64,000 nt of DNA from Melanocharis versteri (GCA_013397845.1 VZTG01004479.1:498957-562956); one strand, 5' to 3'; positions 37,652 through 52,060 are shown, numbered from the stretch's first letter. The notes: generated by a model from the letters alone, not told the origin. Program-made: numbers and translations.

Positions 37652-40600
37652 CACAGTATATAATACAATTGCAGTAATCATATTCTCCTTCCTTACATGC
37701 TTCTACAAAATAGAATGAATAAACTAGTTTTTTGCTTTCTGCCTTGCAGCAAGATGCAGTCTGGAAATACATCTATGAGTGGCATAGCACTGCTATCATT
37801 CTAACACCATTTCTAATCAGTTTGTCTGCCAAAACCACTTAGTTCTTGGATATATTCTTGGAAAAAAATCTTGGATATTTAGTAGTTTTCAGCCCTTTTC
37901 TCCAGGAGCTCAAATGCAAGTCCTTTTAGATACAGCACTGCCTTATGGAGTAGTACAAAACAATCCAAATACGACCCTTATCAGAGGTAACTGGAACAAA
38001 AAATATTTTTTCCTCAAGCTAAAAGCTGTCTGGTTTTGCATATACTTGCCAGCCCTAACTTTAAGCTAGCTCCTCCAGTGAAACAAAGTGAGTTTCTGGG
38101 CTTCACCTAGAGCTTTTCTTTTCAGCCTTACCAAATGTTCTGCTCCTCCAACCTCTTCCAGCACTAGTCTCCTTCATCAAGTTCCATGTGATCATCCAGC
38201 ACACCAAGCATTACAGTCGGGCAACGCTACTGCAGGCGACCACAAACACCAGCAGCTCAAAGCCTTTCCTAGACATTCAGATTTGTGGGGATACACAAAG
38301 TTTTGCTCAAGAAGTTACTTTCAAATTTTACCCCATATAGGAGTAGGGAAGAAAGTACAGAAATCAGAGGGCACCAGAGCTTTCTGCCTCAAACTTCCTT
38401 GGTAAGCAACCCCACAACATCCAACATGCACTTCCTGGATTGTCCTATAAATAACGATTTTTAATAAAGTTATAAACCTTTGAAAACTGAAGTTAATAAA
38501 GGAATCTTAAGCACATGGTGAATCTCATTGCTAGGCAACAGGAAAAATACTCTGTTAACACACAGTGTAATTAAATTGTAACGCTTTATTTAATTTATGG
38601 CAGTGTAAACATCTTATTTCATATATTTTCTTCAAATTCATGGATTGAAAAGAAAAAGAAATGAGCTGTCCATCAAATTAAGTGTGCTCTGTTATAATAC
38701 TTACAAATTTGAGTACAGAAAAATGGAGAAGCTACACCATTCCCAGCAGCAGAGAGGACATCTTGCCACTGTGTAGAGTAGGAAGAAGACAGGCTTTTGT
38801 CTCACAAGTTCAGAAAAAGCCAGAGTAAAGATGCCAAGGCCCCTAAGTACTGAATATATGAGAGAACTACCCTCCACAAACCCCTCTGAGCCATGCCACT
38901 GCTGCGGCGCTGAACTGGTGAAAGTCAAGTGGCAAACTAGACTGGAAAACCATTCCTAATTAAAACTAACCTTGTTTTTTATTTTCAATGTAGTCAAGTA
39001 GTTATCCTCACAATTTCAGTTTCCTCTTTTTCATCTGTAATTCAGGGCAAGAAGGAAGAGCTGCACCAAAATGATGTAGCCATCAGAACTGAGTTAGTAT
39101 ATTTGTCTAGTAGTGAGTAGTAGTCTCTAGACACATAGGTTTGCTCAGACTTGGGTTGGGGAATGCTGCACGTAACCCCATTCTCACTGTGGGCTTCCTC
39201 TTACTTGCTTCTATTCTGCAAGGATTGGATGATGTTCAGTCGCTCCTCCATTACCCTCCCACAGGAATAAAGCAGTACAAAAATCTTTTATTAAACAAAT
39301 TATTGTAGGTAATTTGGATAATTTGTTATAGAAGCATACACTTTATTTAATGGGAGAAGAAATTCCAGGTCTGTTACTAAATTTCAGCATAGTAGAAAGA
39401 AAGAGGGGAAAGACATTTTTAACTAAATTTAGAACTGCAACATAAGACCAGGAGTGGCTTTTTGAAATCTACTATTGCCATTCATTCAACATTATTAAAA
39501 TGGAACATATAATCAGGCTATGATATAAAACACTAATTTGAACGCAAATCCTGTTTATATGCAACAATTTAACAAATCAGGACCACTGTCCTCATGTTCT
39601 CACTGAGTTCCAAGAAGTGTGTCTGTATGCAAATGTGGTTTCACACAAGAAAACGAGCTCAGATTAACAGCACATTACAGTAAACGCGTTCCCTTTGCAA
39701 GCAATAGGCAGACAGCAGCTACAAAAGCCTGCCTTGTAGCATCTGAAATCTGTCAGCACCTTTGCATGTACAGAGGTGTTAATGTCTTTGCCCCTCTAAT
39801 GTATACAGTGTGTAAAACATTTCAAAGCATAGAAATGTAATTGCATTTTCCTTAAGCACAGCATTCATCTTTTTTTAAAAAGGTTTAACTTGACATTTAT
39901 TGTTAAGCAATGTAATTAAGTGCCATGTGCTTCTGTGTACTTTCCCTTGCTCAGAAACCCCACAAAGGCTTCTATGTAAATTACTTTAATCAATCATTCT
40001 GTTTATGTGACAATCCATAATCAAAATACCAGATATGCATTTTGAGTAGGGGTTCTAAATAGCAAGTTAAACCCAAGGTAGAACACAGAGACATAGATTA
40101 CATTTCTGCTGAGGAATGAAGCCTGAGCATCCTCTGTGCATGAGGCAGAAACGATAGAGCATTACAACAGAACAGGGATTGCTACTCACAACTTTGAAGT
40201 AATCCTCATGTTTGGTTGTTTGGTAAATAACAGCAAATATTATTTATCTGTTCTTATTAAGAGGAATACATGCAGAGTTACAATCAAGCATTATGCAGGT
40301 GCAGACCTGGCAGCAGCCAGCCGAATTCTGAACACCAGTATCAGGAAAACAGCAAGAGCTACACTGCAGGCAGCTTAAGTTCTATTCCTGCCAGATCCAT
40401 CCTCCTCTCCTAACTACTTTGTGTGTATATTAATGATTCAATACAGGCGAACAGCTGAACAAAGGAAAGGTAAGAAATTACATTCTTAAATGAAGATTTA
40501 TATACCTGTTCACGTGTAGTTACGTGTTAAGATAAAATATGCATTTAAAATAAAACCCACGTATTTCAAGATAAAACATATATTTAAAAATAATTCCTTG

Positions 40601-43600
40601 AAAAATTACTTACAAGATGCTGCTTAGACACACACATGTTAAGAACAAGTAAATAGTTTCACAGTGTAAGAAATCAGATAATTTAGGAATAGTACAATGA
40701 AACATGACATTTAAATCTGATTTTTTAAATGTATTTTCAGAAGTATTTGATAAAGAAAGGGGACATTCCCCAGACATAAACCAGAAGATTTTTCGCCCCT
40801 ACGGAAACTTTCTCTTTGGTGGTATCATAACAGGATATGCCACAGTGATTAACACAACTCGACACTTTCTGAACGAACACAACTGCTCCTTTGACTTGTC
40901 CTCTGATGCTTAACCAATCTCAAAGCCTTGCAATGAAACACCATGAAAAACAAATGCGCTGCAACAGTTCAAATTCCCTCTAAGGTATTTATGAGCAGTC
41001 TGTTCTGCCAAGTTCAGAGAGAAACTGAGGTGAAGCATAAGAACAGTTTGCTACAAAGACATCCACAAGGAGAAGGAAATTCTCCTAGTCTTTCTCAATA
41101 TAGGTTAAGAGTAACTTTTAGAAATAAGTGCCTGGGAAGAATGCCAGAGTGCTGTTCAATTCAACAACCAAACCAGAAACTGGTCTCCTCCTCTCCCTCC
41201 CTGACGGTTTTTAATAATGTTAAGAACTGAAGGCAAACACAGTAACCTGAAGTTTTCTGTCACCTTCATTTGCGTAACCAACAAAATTAAACAACTGCCA
41301 GAAGGCAACAACAAAGAGGTTTTTCTCTGTGGCGTGTTCCAGAAGACAGAATGGCATTCAACATCAAGCTTCTTCAGGAAGCCCAGTCAACATCGTGTCA
41401 GCTTGAAGGGAAGATGGAACCCAGCTGTGGGGCAGTCTGGAATGTCCACAAGAGCCTGGGGATGATCTCTGGGGACCACTGACAAGGAATAATTCTGATG
41501 AAGACTGTATCAGCACTATCACGTATAAAAGGCTCTTCCTCTAGGTTCAAGCTGTTACTACAAAGAGCTTTTGTGAGCCATGATTCCTATTTCTCAGAGT
41601 CTGCTCTCTATAAGATGACAGTTTGGAAAGCAAACTTCTATTATGCAGCCTTGAGACTGATCATCGATCTGCTGCTGTCTCCACCCTTGCACCACAGTCT
41701 GCAATACATAATTTGCAGAAACTTTTCTCCAGAAACACACCATTTTTTTATTTCCAGGTCCTACAATACAGAACTGTAGTTCAGGCGCTGAATAATGGAA
41801 AAGAAATACGGAATAAGCAAGTGTTTATCCCTATGTCTTTCTGCAATAAAACTAAGCACAAAAGTTAAGTAACACAGAGGTAAACAAATCAGAAGAAACA
41901 GGGCTAGCAACAGATCTTCTAATTAACTAATCACCAGGTTGATAGGGCTATGTTGCACACATCATCTAAACAACAAATTCTCTGAGTTCTCCTTACTAAT
42001 ACACAAAGGCAAAATCATTGTTTAGCTATCAAACCCAAACAAGACATTTTTATCAGGACCCAACTTAAGCTCATAAAATTTATATAAGCTGTCTGAATCA
42101 GATTTTCCCTACAACAACAACAGAAGGAAATATTACAAGTGTTGGCAACAAAAGGGAGAAGCTTAATAAGCCCACTCCCCATATGTATTTCAGCCTCTAC
42201 TTCTGTAATGATGTCAAAAGCTGATATATAGTTTAAGACTGAATGCTTAAGCTGTGCAATGGAAGGCAATGTTCCTAAATTGCTTGGTATGTTATTTAAC
42301 TTCCTTAAGTTTCAGTTCATTTTCTGGCACAAGAAAAAAATGTATAAACTCCTTACTGAGGCACCAACAGACTATTATAGGTACCATTTCATGACCACCA
42401 CTGAAACAATGATTTTAAATCACCACTTAAACTAAAGATCATTAGATTAAAAACGTCAGAAAATTGTTTCTCAACTACAAGTGCAATGCTTTTTTTGTAC
42501 AGAAAAGGGAACTTCTACAGAGGCCAGTCTAAGGCCTTCCAAAAAAGGATACCTGAAGAAAGTAACACGGCAGGTGTTATTCATTCAAGTAATTTAAAAT
42601 GCTGCTGAAGAAAATCCTTCAATATTACCACAAGTGGAACGTAAAAACTAAAATAGAATCAGTTAGATGTAGACTGGTGAACAGAGGCCAAAAGACAGTA
42701 AATCTCAATACGGAACTTGATTTTCTGCCTGTTGAGAAGTTATCAGGTTTTAAACTAACTTGAGTTGAAACATGAATTTTAAATAATAAAATGCTGGTTT
42801 TATTTTTTTCTAAATAACCTGTTTTTCACAAATATGGATTAAAATTTGTCCTCCAAAATTTCTGTACTTAAATTCACTAGTATATCTTCCTCAGCCACTG
42901 AATTCAAAAAAGTCACCCCTTGCAAATGAAACCAGTGTTGGATAGTCGGCTTGAATTATCTCAAAGCACAACAATCAATACTTCCAACAAGAAGTAACAA
43001 CAAGGCTGCACAAAATAGAACCTTTCAACTCTACAGGAAGATTGAAGAAGATGAGAGAGTGTGAGAAAAGAATGTAAGCAAGAGTACGTATGAGAGTGAA
43101 CAGAGCAGATTCATGACCCCGGGACTGTGACTGTGAAGATGGAATCTGTCCTCTGTCAAAAAAACAGCCTTTAGGTCAGAAAGGAGCGAGAAAAATTACA
43201 TATGCATTGTCCTTACAAATAGTAGAACACAGAAAGGTTATTAAAGACACAGACATGATGTAAAAACAGAAACAAATACATTTTAAAACTACAAACATTT
43301 TGCAGTCATACACATACCATAGCCACAATTTAAAGATGTGCTGAATGTCATATTCCTAGAGTAGTAAGAGCATTTACTATGAATTAGACAACAGATAATC
43401 TATGAAAGTGTCAAATTATAGATTGCCAAAATAACTGCTGTGCCCACAGAACCATGCTTTTGCATTCACCAGTGTCCTCAGTTATGAATCTGCAACAATA
43501 AAAATGTTATTTGTATTCTAAGCCTAATTAAAATAATTTGCTGGACGTGCTGATACCATGAGTTTCAGGGACATCCCGTGATTACTGCCAAGCAATGGAG

Positions 43601-45354
43601 TCTTCATAATTTTATTCACTTCCTAGCTTTTTCTTTAGCTCCAGTCCTTATTTAATGGTTTTTATACAGAGTAAAAAAACCTAGCAGAAAAAGAATTTTA
43701 AATGCCCACTTTAGTTGCATAGTAAGAGCTTTATTCCAAAGGCAGCATTCTTTTAGGAGAACATAATCTTTCTTTTAAAAGATACTATTGATGAAGCAAA
43801 ACACAGTAAGAAGTGAAACATCTACAGCTTCATAAATAGTACAAAAAAGCAGCTTTTTCTTTGTTAGAGAGGGGGAGGGGGAAAAAAGCCCCATGACACT
43901 AATCTCTGGTACCTCAAGCACAATTACTTTACATTTGTGTCAATCACTTGGGATGTGAGAAATAATCACTTTCTACAAAGAATACTGGTACAAAACCTGC
44001 TGCTATTCTTGGATATCTGCAGTTATTTTCTGGGGGCAAACGAGATATGGGAGGATGGTTTGAGTGAAGGATCAATCTGTCAGCTTCCAACAGACAGAAT
44101 GCAAGCTGGATTATTAAAAAGAAAAGAAACAACTCTGTGCAATCAGTTTAACATATATTAATTCAATATTAATTTTTAAAAGCTGTTTATACAGTTACAA
44201 TCACAGTTATTTAATAAGTAAAATTGATGTGTAATGCTAAACAATGTGTCAAAGTTCAATCAATATTGAGAGGTAGCAAGGTTCCGCTTTTGTTCTGATC
44301 AAAAAGATGAAAAAGAAAGGCTGAAAAATGGGGAAAAAAAACATACTCAAAAAGCAGTTTTGGTGAGCTCCACCTACACATTCCCCCAAACATCCTGACT
44401 GCTCAGGAAGGGAAATAGAAAATCTCTATTGACCATAAAATTTCAGCCTGAAGCCCATTTGGGATCCATTAATTACACACACATTTGTGGGAAAGGAGCA
44501 AGTCTTACAAGGCCAATCTAGCAGGCAATCTCTAAATGCACCTGCCACTGGCAACACTGAACCCAACACAAAGGTGAGCACATGCAGCCATTAAAAAACA
44601 AAAGAATCAAACCAAAAACAAAATCTCAAAGCCTGTGGTTCTGCTGTTATAATAGCAATTGCCTAATATAACAATTAGACATATGAGAGAACCTACCTAT
44701 GAATGGGAAGACGCCAGTTTTAATTTCCCAGGCAGGTGGTATTTAGCTGGATAAAACTAAGCAAGAATGCAAAAGCCACAGAAGCTACCATGACCCTATA
44801 CAAGGCCAGCAGCTGAAGTATTCACCTGGAAAGCTACAGCTTCAGGTCAACTGGATTTCCTGCACAGATCTGGTCATGCTCCCCCTTCACACATCTAGTC
44901 TAGGCCTCAGAAACCTTGCATCTCTAGCTGTAGAGCAGAGGGTTATGACTGCTGCATGTGATTGCAGGGCACTCTGCTGGATAGCGGGTAAAACAGCCTT
45001 AAACGCTAAACTGGTAACGCAACCAAACTTGCATCTCTCACCTCCAGGCTTCCAAGGCTGTTATTACGAACAGAGAACAAGCCTGTGAAATTCAGCTGAA
45101 AGAAGGATCTCGGCACCTAAGAGAAGATGCTGTTTTGGCTTTAAATCTTCAACCCACACAGCTGTCCAATAAGGTTATGTTGAGGTGCTGAAATCCAGGA
45201 CAGAGACAAAGCGAGACAGCCCACAGGCTCTTCCGTATAGCCCTCTTGTTCAACATCTTCAGTACTGCTTAATTCCACTTGGCAAACCTACTCACACTGA
45301 CTTACACCATTAATTTCCACTTATTCCACACCAAGCTCTAGACTTCAGCACTCC

Positions 45355-45790
45355 AAGATACAGCACCTATTCTGCTAAGGCACTGCCAAAGACTCTGAAG
45401 GTACCTCCAGGAGGGCGAAGTAACCCCTCAGTACCACCGAGAATGACAAGTGATGTATTCTCACCACTCCAGGTATGCAGTGGCTCCAGGCTAAGCTTTG
45501 GTTTAACTTTTCATTCCTGCAGGCAGGGCACCAACCTCTTAGGCACAGCACAGCAATGCCCATGTCCCTTTTGGCATCTAACCTACAGTAGCTAGAAACA
45601 AAGAACAAATCCTCTTATTAGTGGAGGAGAACAGAGAAAGCAGAAGAATAGCATTAGGTATCTCCTGTATTTTCGAAAAAGTTTACATAAATAATGGAAG
45701 TTTCATTTAGAAAAGAAAACAAGCAGTGCCTTCTCTTTCCCTCGCTCCTCTACCACCACTATTCCTGTTTAGCAAACACTTCAAATCATG
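45355..45790. repeat. unclassified dispersed repeat, copy A
   Basis: This stretch aligns in the same orientation with 48580-48970. Shared words include GCACCTATT, GAATGACAAGTGATGTA, GCAGGGCACCAAC, CATCTAACCTACAG and GTTTAG-AAACACTT, with roughly three-quarters or more identity by eye. It has about 50 bp (near 45700-45751) that copy B lacks. I do not recognise the family and see no coding or clear LTR ends. It may be an old LTR or non-autonomous element. Confidence 0.8.
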
Positions 45791-47428
45791 CTTAAATAAC
45801 TACCTCTTTCCAAGAATGACGCTGGATGCCATTTAGGCACAAAGTTCTGAACTTCGCTGCAGAGAAACCTTAAACCTCAAAACACTTTCCTTTAAAACCT
45901 TGAGGGAAAAAAAGAAAACAAAATCTAACCCCAGCACATCCATTTTGAGACTCTATTTTGAGAGCTCTCTGCCATTTCTTCCTGTCTAGTCAACAAATCC
46001 AGCAAAACAATTGCATGTTTTGCAGTTGTCTTGTTTTATGTAAAGGAGAGCAGACATATGCATACCTGTGTAATGTGTGCAAGAGATGAGACTACTGGAA
46101 GCAGAGCAAAGGAAACACTCTCACAGCCTGTTCCCACAGCAGCACTAACTGCACAGTCATAACCATGACAGCTGAGGAACCAGGCCAAGAAATGTTTGCT
46201 GTAAATACATTCTCACTATGCTGTTAGGCTTTTTTTTGCCCTTTTTTTTTTAAATCCTCAAAGACATTTAAAATACATTTATGGCAAATGCTTCCAGTTC
46301 AGCAGTAAGATGTTGGCTACTGTTTTTGGGTTTTTCTGGTTTTCTTCACACTTCTTTCTATGACTGTCAATTCCTTTCAGCAGCTATAATCCCTTTTCAT
46401 ATCAGCTGCTAATGCAAGCCAATAAAGCAACAGGGAGCTGCATGGATCCTGCTTCATTAGGGGAAGAAAGGCAAGAGAACAGGTTCTGTAGCTTCAGCTG
46501 GAAACAAAAAAAATCAAGCCCATATTTTTTCAGTCACACCCACCCCAAAACACACAGGAACACTCAAGTCAAAGGGTGACAACGGAAGTACTCTAACTGG
46601 GGGACAGAGGAGTGGAAAGAAAGAGTGCTTTCTGTCATCTCCCACACTTCTTCTGGCTACAGTACATCTCTGCATTCACATTCAGCTTCTGATCTCCAGG
46701 AAGTACAATCATTTCCCTTAAATATGTACATACTAACTGGGACTGGTTAAGGCAGTTCTCGCTGGACAGACAGGACCTTTCAAGGAGATTATTAACATAT
46801 GAGCAAATTACTGATGATTATACAAATTCCTGTAGCAGGCTTTTCTAAACATCAACATCACAGCTGAAGCATAGTATAGAAATTAGTGTAGAGATTTCCA
46901 CTGATTTAAGTCTGTTCTGAAGGAGAAGAAACTAGTTGATTCGTCCTTTATTCTTAGCAAAAGAAATGTAACAAAAAATGAGTATAAGAATTTTAAAAAA
47001 TTCTTTTGTAAGGTATAAATGGGTCATCTTATCTTGCCCTTGAAACAGTTTCCTTAATTTCAGTGATAAAACAAGAGAATGAAACTTGACCTTCCTTGAT
47101 TTAAAGGAAAGCTTATTAAAGACTTAAGAAAAATCTCACAAGCATTTGGAGTTATTGTTTACCATCTGCCAGCTGTAGATGCAGTGGCATATCCCAGTGC
47201 AGTTTTAGCACTGGCAGTTCAGTCACTGTTTATTACTGAGTGTTGTTCCTCTTTTCAAAATACCTCCAATAGCAGAGGACCTTTCTAAATAGAACAAATA
47301 CATAACACCAATGATCTTATGTTTAGGGATGAAATGTCTGAATCTTTTCATTCTCATACTCTAGATCACAAAAATAAAAATAGAAAAGCTTTCCAACTCC
47401 CTAAAGATGAAACTGCTTTTACTGTTTT

Positions 47429-47456
47429 GATTAACAATGATTAACCTTTGATTAAC
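47429..47456 (+). promoter_or_regulatory. three helically phased GATTAAC words
   Basis: GATTAAC starts at 47429, 47439 and 47450, spacings of 10 and 11 bp, about one helical turn each. ATTAAC is the HNF1 half-site. The array is short and may be a slipped simple repeat. Confidence 0.35.
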
Positions 47457-48579
47457 CTTTTTATTTTTCTTTTTCCAAAACTGTAAGATGGCAGACTTTA
47501 GCCTGAACTACCCATCTCTATGTCCTCCTCAGGCTGAGGCATCTCAAAACGGAAGAAATAAACAGAAGAAATATTTTTCTAATTGGGGAAAAGCTGGCAA
47601 ATTTTCCACTGTCTTGAGATTGTAAGACTACTGTATTTTAGAATTATGCACTGCAAATATAAACACATCTCTATAGTTTATAAATAAGCATATACATATA
47701 GCAGCTTTGTTTAGTTCTATGAAATGTAAACTGTAAATATCTGCTACTGACTATCTGCCTCAATTACTTGGAGATAAATTGGCTAAACACATGAATATTG
47801 TGAAACACATGTCAGTTTTGAAATTAGCAAATATCCTAAGATGGATGGGTATTTGCCAAAACATAGAAAGAAGAAAATAGTATTAATCTGCACTAGGCAT
47901 ATACATTTCTGGTACGTATCTTCTGTTGATACACAAGTGTGCATAGACTCTTACATTTGTACTAGAACACGCAAAAAGACTACAAAAGTTTGAAAAACAA
48001 AGAGCTATTTATGTTTCTTACCACTTTTGCTAAAATTTCCCATTGCACCATCTCACTCTTTCCCTGTCTCGAAAATTTAGTGCCATAATTCAAGTGAAAT
48101 GCCTTCAATATTCATCTCTTGATAGAGTTCCCTTCCTAAACCAAAAAGTGTTAAAAATAAAATCCACCCCAAAAAAAAAAAAATCATCTGGCTTCACAGC
48201 AGTGCTCCTTCTTCACTTGCTCTTTACATTTACAATAAGAATAATTTTCAGCATTGATTCACTATTACTATTCTGGGCATCCTTTCAATTCGCTTAAAAT
48301 ATAGCCACAAAAAAAATCAGAGCCATCAAAATGTTATTGTCTTCCTCCTGACCCAATATGTGCCATTCTCAGCTAAGTCTCATTTCACTACTCCCTCCCA
48401 TCTACCAATACTGTCTCACTAATTTTGTACTGATAAGACAGTTTTTTGCCGACACCAATAATAATTTCATCTTTGACATTTACCATGTAAGTGACGAAAC
48501 ACAGCAAAAGGGGTACTTTCCGCCAATTTGTTTAAGAAATGGATCTAAAGGATGACAAGTTTTTGCTATCCTTAAAATC

Positions 48580-48970
48580 CAAGGTTTGCACCTATTATCT
48601 TAAGACACGGCCAAGGAGTATAGAGATAAATCCAGGAGGGGAAAATAATCCCTCAAATAGTACCACTGGGAATGACAAGTGATGTACTCCCAACTACCCC
48701 AGGTATGTAGTAGCTCCAGGCTAGGCTCCGGTTCAAATTTCCATTCCCGCAAGCAGGGCACCAACTGCTAACGCACTGCTATATTCAGTGCAGCAATACC
48801 AACGTCCCTTTTTACATCTAACCTACAGCAGCTAGAAAGGAAGAACAGACCCCTTTATTAGTGAAAGAAAATAGAAGAGTGGCATTAGGCTTCTCCTGTA
48901 GTCCGCATTTCAAAGTTTTCCATATAAATAAATACCACCAGTATTCTTGTTTAGAAAACACTTAAAAACA
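48580..48970. repeat. unclassified dispersed repeat, copy B
   Basis: This is the second copy of the element at 45355-45790, in the same orientation and starting 3,225 bp further on (measured at the shared GCACCTATT). Copy B carries about a dozen extra bases near 48775-48790 and lacks the 50-bp segment of copy A. Flanking sequences do not match, so the homology ends abruptly, as for two insertions of one family rather than a longer tandem duplication. Confidence 0.8.
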
Positions 48971-49745
48971 CGGCAGCCTTCAATTCATGTCTCCAGGGTG
49001 CACTCCTGTGCTCATTCCTGCTTGCCTTTTGCCTAAAAAAATATGACATAAAAGATTTATTCTACTTGCTATTTCAAGATGACTTTTGCTATCATCTTTG
49101 AATTATTCTTTGTCCAATCAGACTTTAAATTACTCAGGGCTGACACTGATGGCAAGACTGAACAAACTGAGTTTCATAGAGGCCTGCATCCTAGACAGTA
49201 AGCTACTAAAGCAAATGTAAAACAATTGCTAGAAGTCTCCAGCAAAACTTCTCTATGCCATCCCTACTCAATTCTTAGGTGCCTGAGAGCACATCAATGC
49301 GTGCTTCAAACCTCTCCTAGATCAAGATACTTCTATAAAAAAAAGAGGTATGATAGGAAAACAAAAAATGTATTTATTCTATTTTTTTCATTGTTCATCT
49401 TAAGGATGCTTGTTCAAGAGATAAGGCCTATTTGGGTTTGACTCTTGTCTCCACCTCAGCACCTCTACAGTCTAAAGGGACAAGAAATGCTACAAAGGAA
49501 AGGACAGACTCAGTTATTACGTTTAAACTTGCTCATTTGACTGCAACATCTAATTGTATGACTCCCTCACTTAGTGATTAAGGCAGTCACATTAGAGACA
49601 CCTACATTCAGTTAAGGTTTTGACTGAGTGCTCTAACCAATGATTTGTGTGATAGGCAGATCCATTTTCTTCTCTCTGAGCTTTAATGGAGTTACAGACC
49701 GAGAGTCAAATAGGCAGTGGAAGGCCAATTTTAAAACTAATCCCA

Positions 49746-50182
49746 GATTCACAGAACAACTTAGGTTTGAAGGACCTCGGAGACCTCTGTCTGCACAAAG
49801 TAGGAAAAACTTAGAGCAGGTTACTCAGATTCTTGCCCAGCTGAGTTCTTAGTATCTTCCAAAAAAGAGTTTCAAGAATCTCTCCTGGCAACCTGTTCTG
49901 ACATGCAATTGCTTCAACCGTAAAAAAACAAACCACTAACACCCCCTCACATTTCTTACTATATATTGCAATGTACATTCATTACCTCTTGTGCAATTAA
50001 TGTGCACATCCACAAAGAATCTACTTTCATCTTCTCTGTATGTATTCATTAGGTAGTTGAAGACAGCAGTTCATATCTCCCTTTAACTGTCTCAAAACAA
50101 AAGAAACCCAGTTCCTCAGTGTCTCTTCGCATATTACATGCTTCAGGCCCCAGTATCACCTTGATGACTCTTTGCTGGAGAA
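49746..50182 (-). mobile_element. old CR1 LINE 3' end
   Basis: Antisense CR1 words appear in order on the plus strand: gattcacagaac, aggtttgaaggacctcggag, gagcaggttactcag, ctggcaacctgttctgac, then an expanded diverged middle, and near the end gttcctcagtgtctcttc and gatgactctttgctgg. The element thus lies on the minus strand with its 3' end at 49746. It is heavily mutated, with no reading frame left, and is older than the copies in introns 7 and 9. Confidence 0.75.
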
Positions 50183-51514
50183 TATACAGGCAAGGTAGCA
50201 TGTACCATCAAAAGCTAAGCAACTGCGTATGTATTTGCAAAAATTATTTAGGTTCTGAAGAATACCAGTCATGGTGAATGCCAGTGATACATTTATACTG
50301 ACCTCAGGCATTCTTAACAGATATATGTCATTCATGTGCACAGACACTGAGAACCAGAAACACAAAATGTACTGTGCTCAAAAGAGAAAAGGTTTTATAA
50401 ATTTATTTTATAAATACAAAAAAGTATCAAAGAAGAATATTTATATTTATTTGGAAGTTGTAAATACTAGTCTTTGTGTGTCTGTGCATCTCTCACAAAA
50501 AGTGGTAACTCACTACAGCGCTGAACACTGCATAAAGAGAACGAAATTTCCATGATCCCAAAAATGTAAGGCAAAAGGCAATACATGGACACAAACAGAA
50601 GCTGAAGGACAACTCTTAGTAAACCATACTAACCAATCACGCAGATGGCTCAGTGTGGAGTACTTAACTACTTCAGTGACAATGTTCTTGTTGTTTATTG
50701 CTTCAAATCAAATACCCATTGTTCCTCCTAATGAGGAAAGCTTTCCCCTAGTTTTTCCATTGTTCTGTTTATAAGAAATGCACTTGTACACAGACACATA
50801 AGGCAGTGCAAAGCTGAAAATTTACAGGCTGAAGAATTTATGAGATATAACACAAGAGTGCTATGAAGACACATACCAAACAAGATTGGACTGCTGTCTA
50901 CAGAAACCATATGCAGAACATTCTGCTGCCTAGAATGTGCACAGTGAAACAGCCAATGGTAGCACGGTAGCTATTTTACCAGGTATAAATACATTTGCTC
51001 TCAATACCTTATCTATTTTTGTCTTCCCAAGTGTAGTATTAACATACAGCTAAATAGACCACACTTAAAGAAATTTTGGCCCTAATCTATACCTCCAACC
51101 TCTCCAATGTAAATGGTGGAAAGGAGGATACCAATAACTACATACACACTTCTCAAATAGCAGCAACTGCATGTAGGAGTTTACTAAGTAATGCCACTCA
51201 AACAAAAATAGTATTGAAAACCTGTAATTTCCTCTATAGAGATGAGTCGCTTCAGACTGATCAGAAACCCAAAACAATATAGCCTCCATAGTATTTGCTT
51301 TCCAAAAATTAAATACTACTTCTGTTTCCAAGTTACATTAATCCCAAATCTTTAAACATGAATTTTTACTGTCATATTCACACAACTGTTGCTTGTATGG
51401 CAGCTTTCTTATATAGGCTCTTGAAATGACCCAGACCTCACAACCCATCGTCTGCTCAATATTTTAAAGACTATTTATCCATCTGTCTATATCTTCCCTA
51501 TTCCCTATAACATG

Positions 51515-51565
51515 TGTGCTAGTTCTGGCTGCAGCAGAGTTAATTTTCTTCACAGTAACTACACG
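51515..51565 (+). mobile_element. ERVL-type LTR, 5' tip fragment
   Basis: TGTGCTAGTTCTGGCTGCAG and the following gagttaattttcttcacagtaact match the start of the avian LTR seen in longer form at 60025-60335 (tgtgctggttttggctggga type). Only about 50 bp of the U3 start remains. It is a relic with no coding capacity and lies antisense to NUBPL. Confidence 0.7.
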
Positions 51566-51829
51566 ATATATTCTACAACTACCTATGTATGATAACTGAG
51601 CATCAGAGAATTATGCTACTAAAATGGTCCAAGTACATATACATCTATTCACTCCACTATATAATTACTACCATCACTACCTCTGGCAGGTGCTGGTTTT
51701 GAAAGACAGTAGCACACACAGCCCTCATTGCCAGCCAAATTTTCCAAATTATGTACAGAGCAAATAATCACATAAACTGAGTTCAAATTATTCTAAAGGA
51801 TAAGGCTGAATCTTTAGATTACACCCCTA

Positions 51830-52060
51830 TTCAGCTCTGGTTAGCTAATAAAATAACTTTGATCCTTCTTCTGCTTAATTTATGGTTTTCAACATGAATT
51901 TACAGGGGATAAAGCCTGTCCAATCATCAAAGTGCAAGGCTCCATCTCCTTTTGCTGATGTGCAATGGCTCTGCATTGGAAGATTTATTTCATTTGCTTT
52001 CTGCTAACTTCCCTGTATTCTTCCTTTCTAATTATATCCTTCCCAGTGAAACTTTGATTT
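51830..52060. promoter_or_regulatory. candidate conserved non-coding block
   Basis: A non-repetitive block with homeodomain cores (TAAT/ATTA), a TCF-like ATCAAAG near 51928 and a C/EBP- or octamer-like TGCAAT near 51962. It resembles conserved intronic elements in composition. The call rests on pattern sense only. Confidence 0.2.

Noticed and set aside
38088..38405. 105-codon plus-strand frame
   Set aside because: Opens inside intron 6 antisense to NUBPL with no motif or signal peptide.
40704..40913. 69-codon plus-strand frame with protein-like composition
   Set aside because: No family recognised and no sign of splice signals or conservation; length is common by chance.
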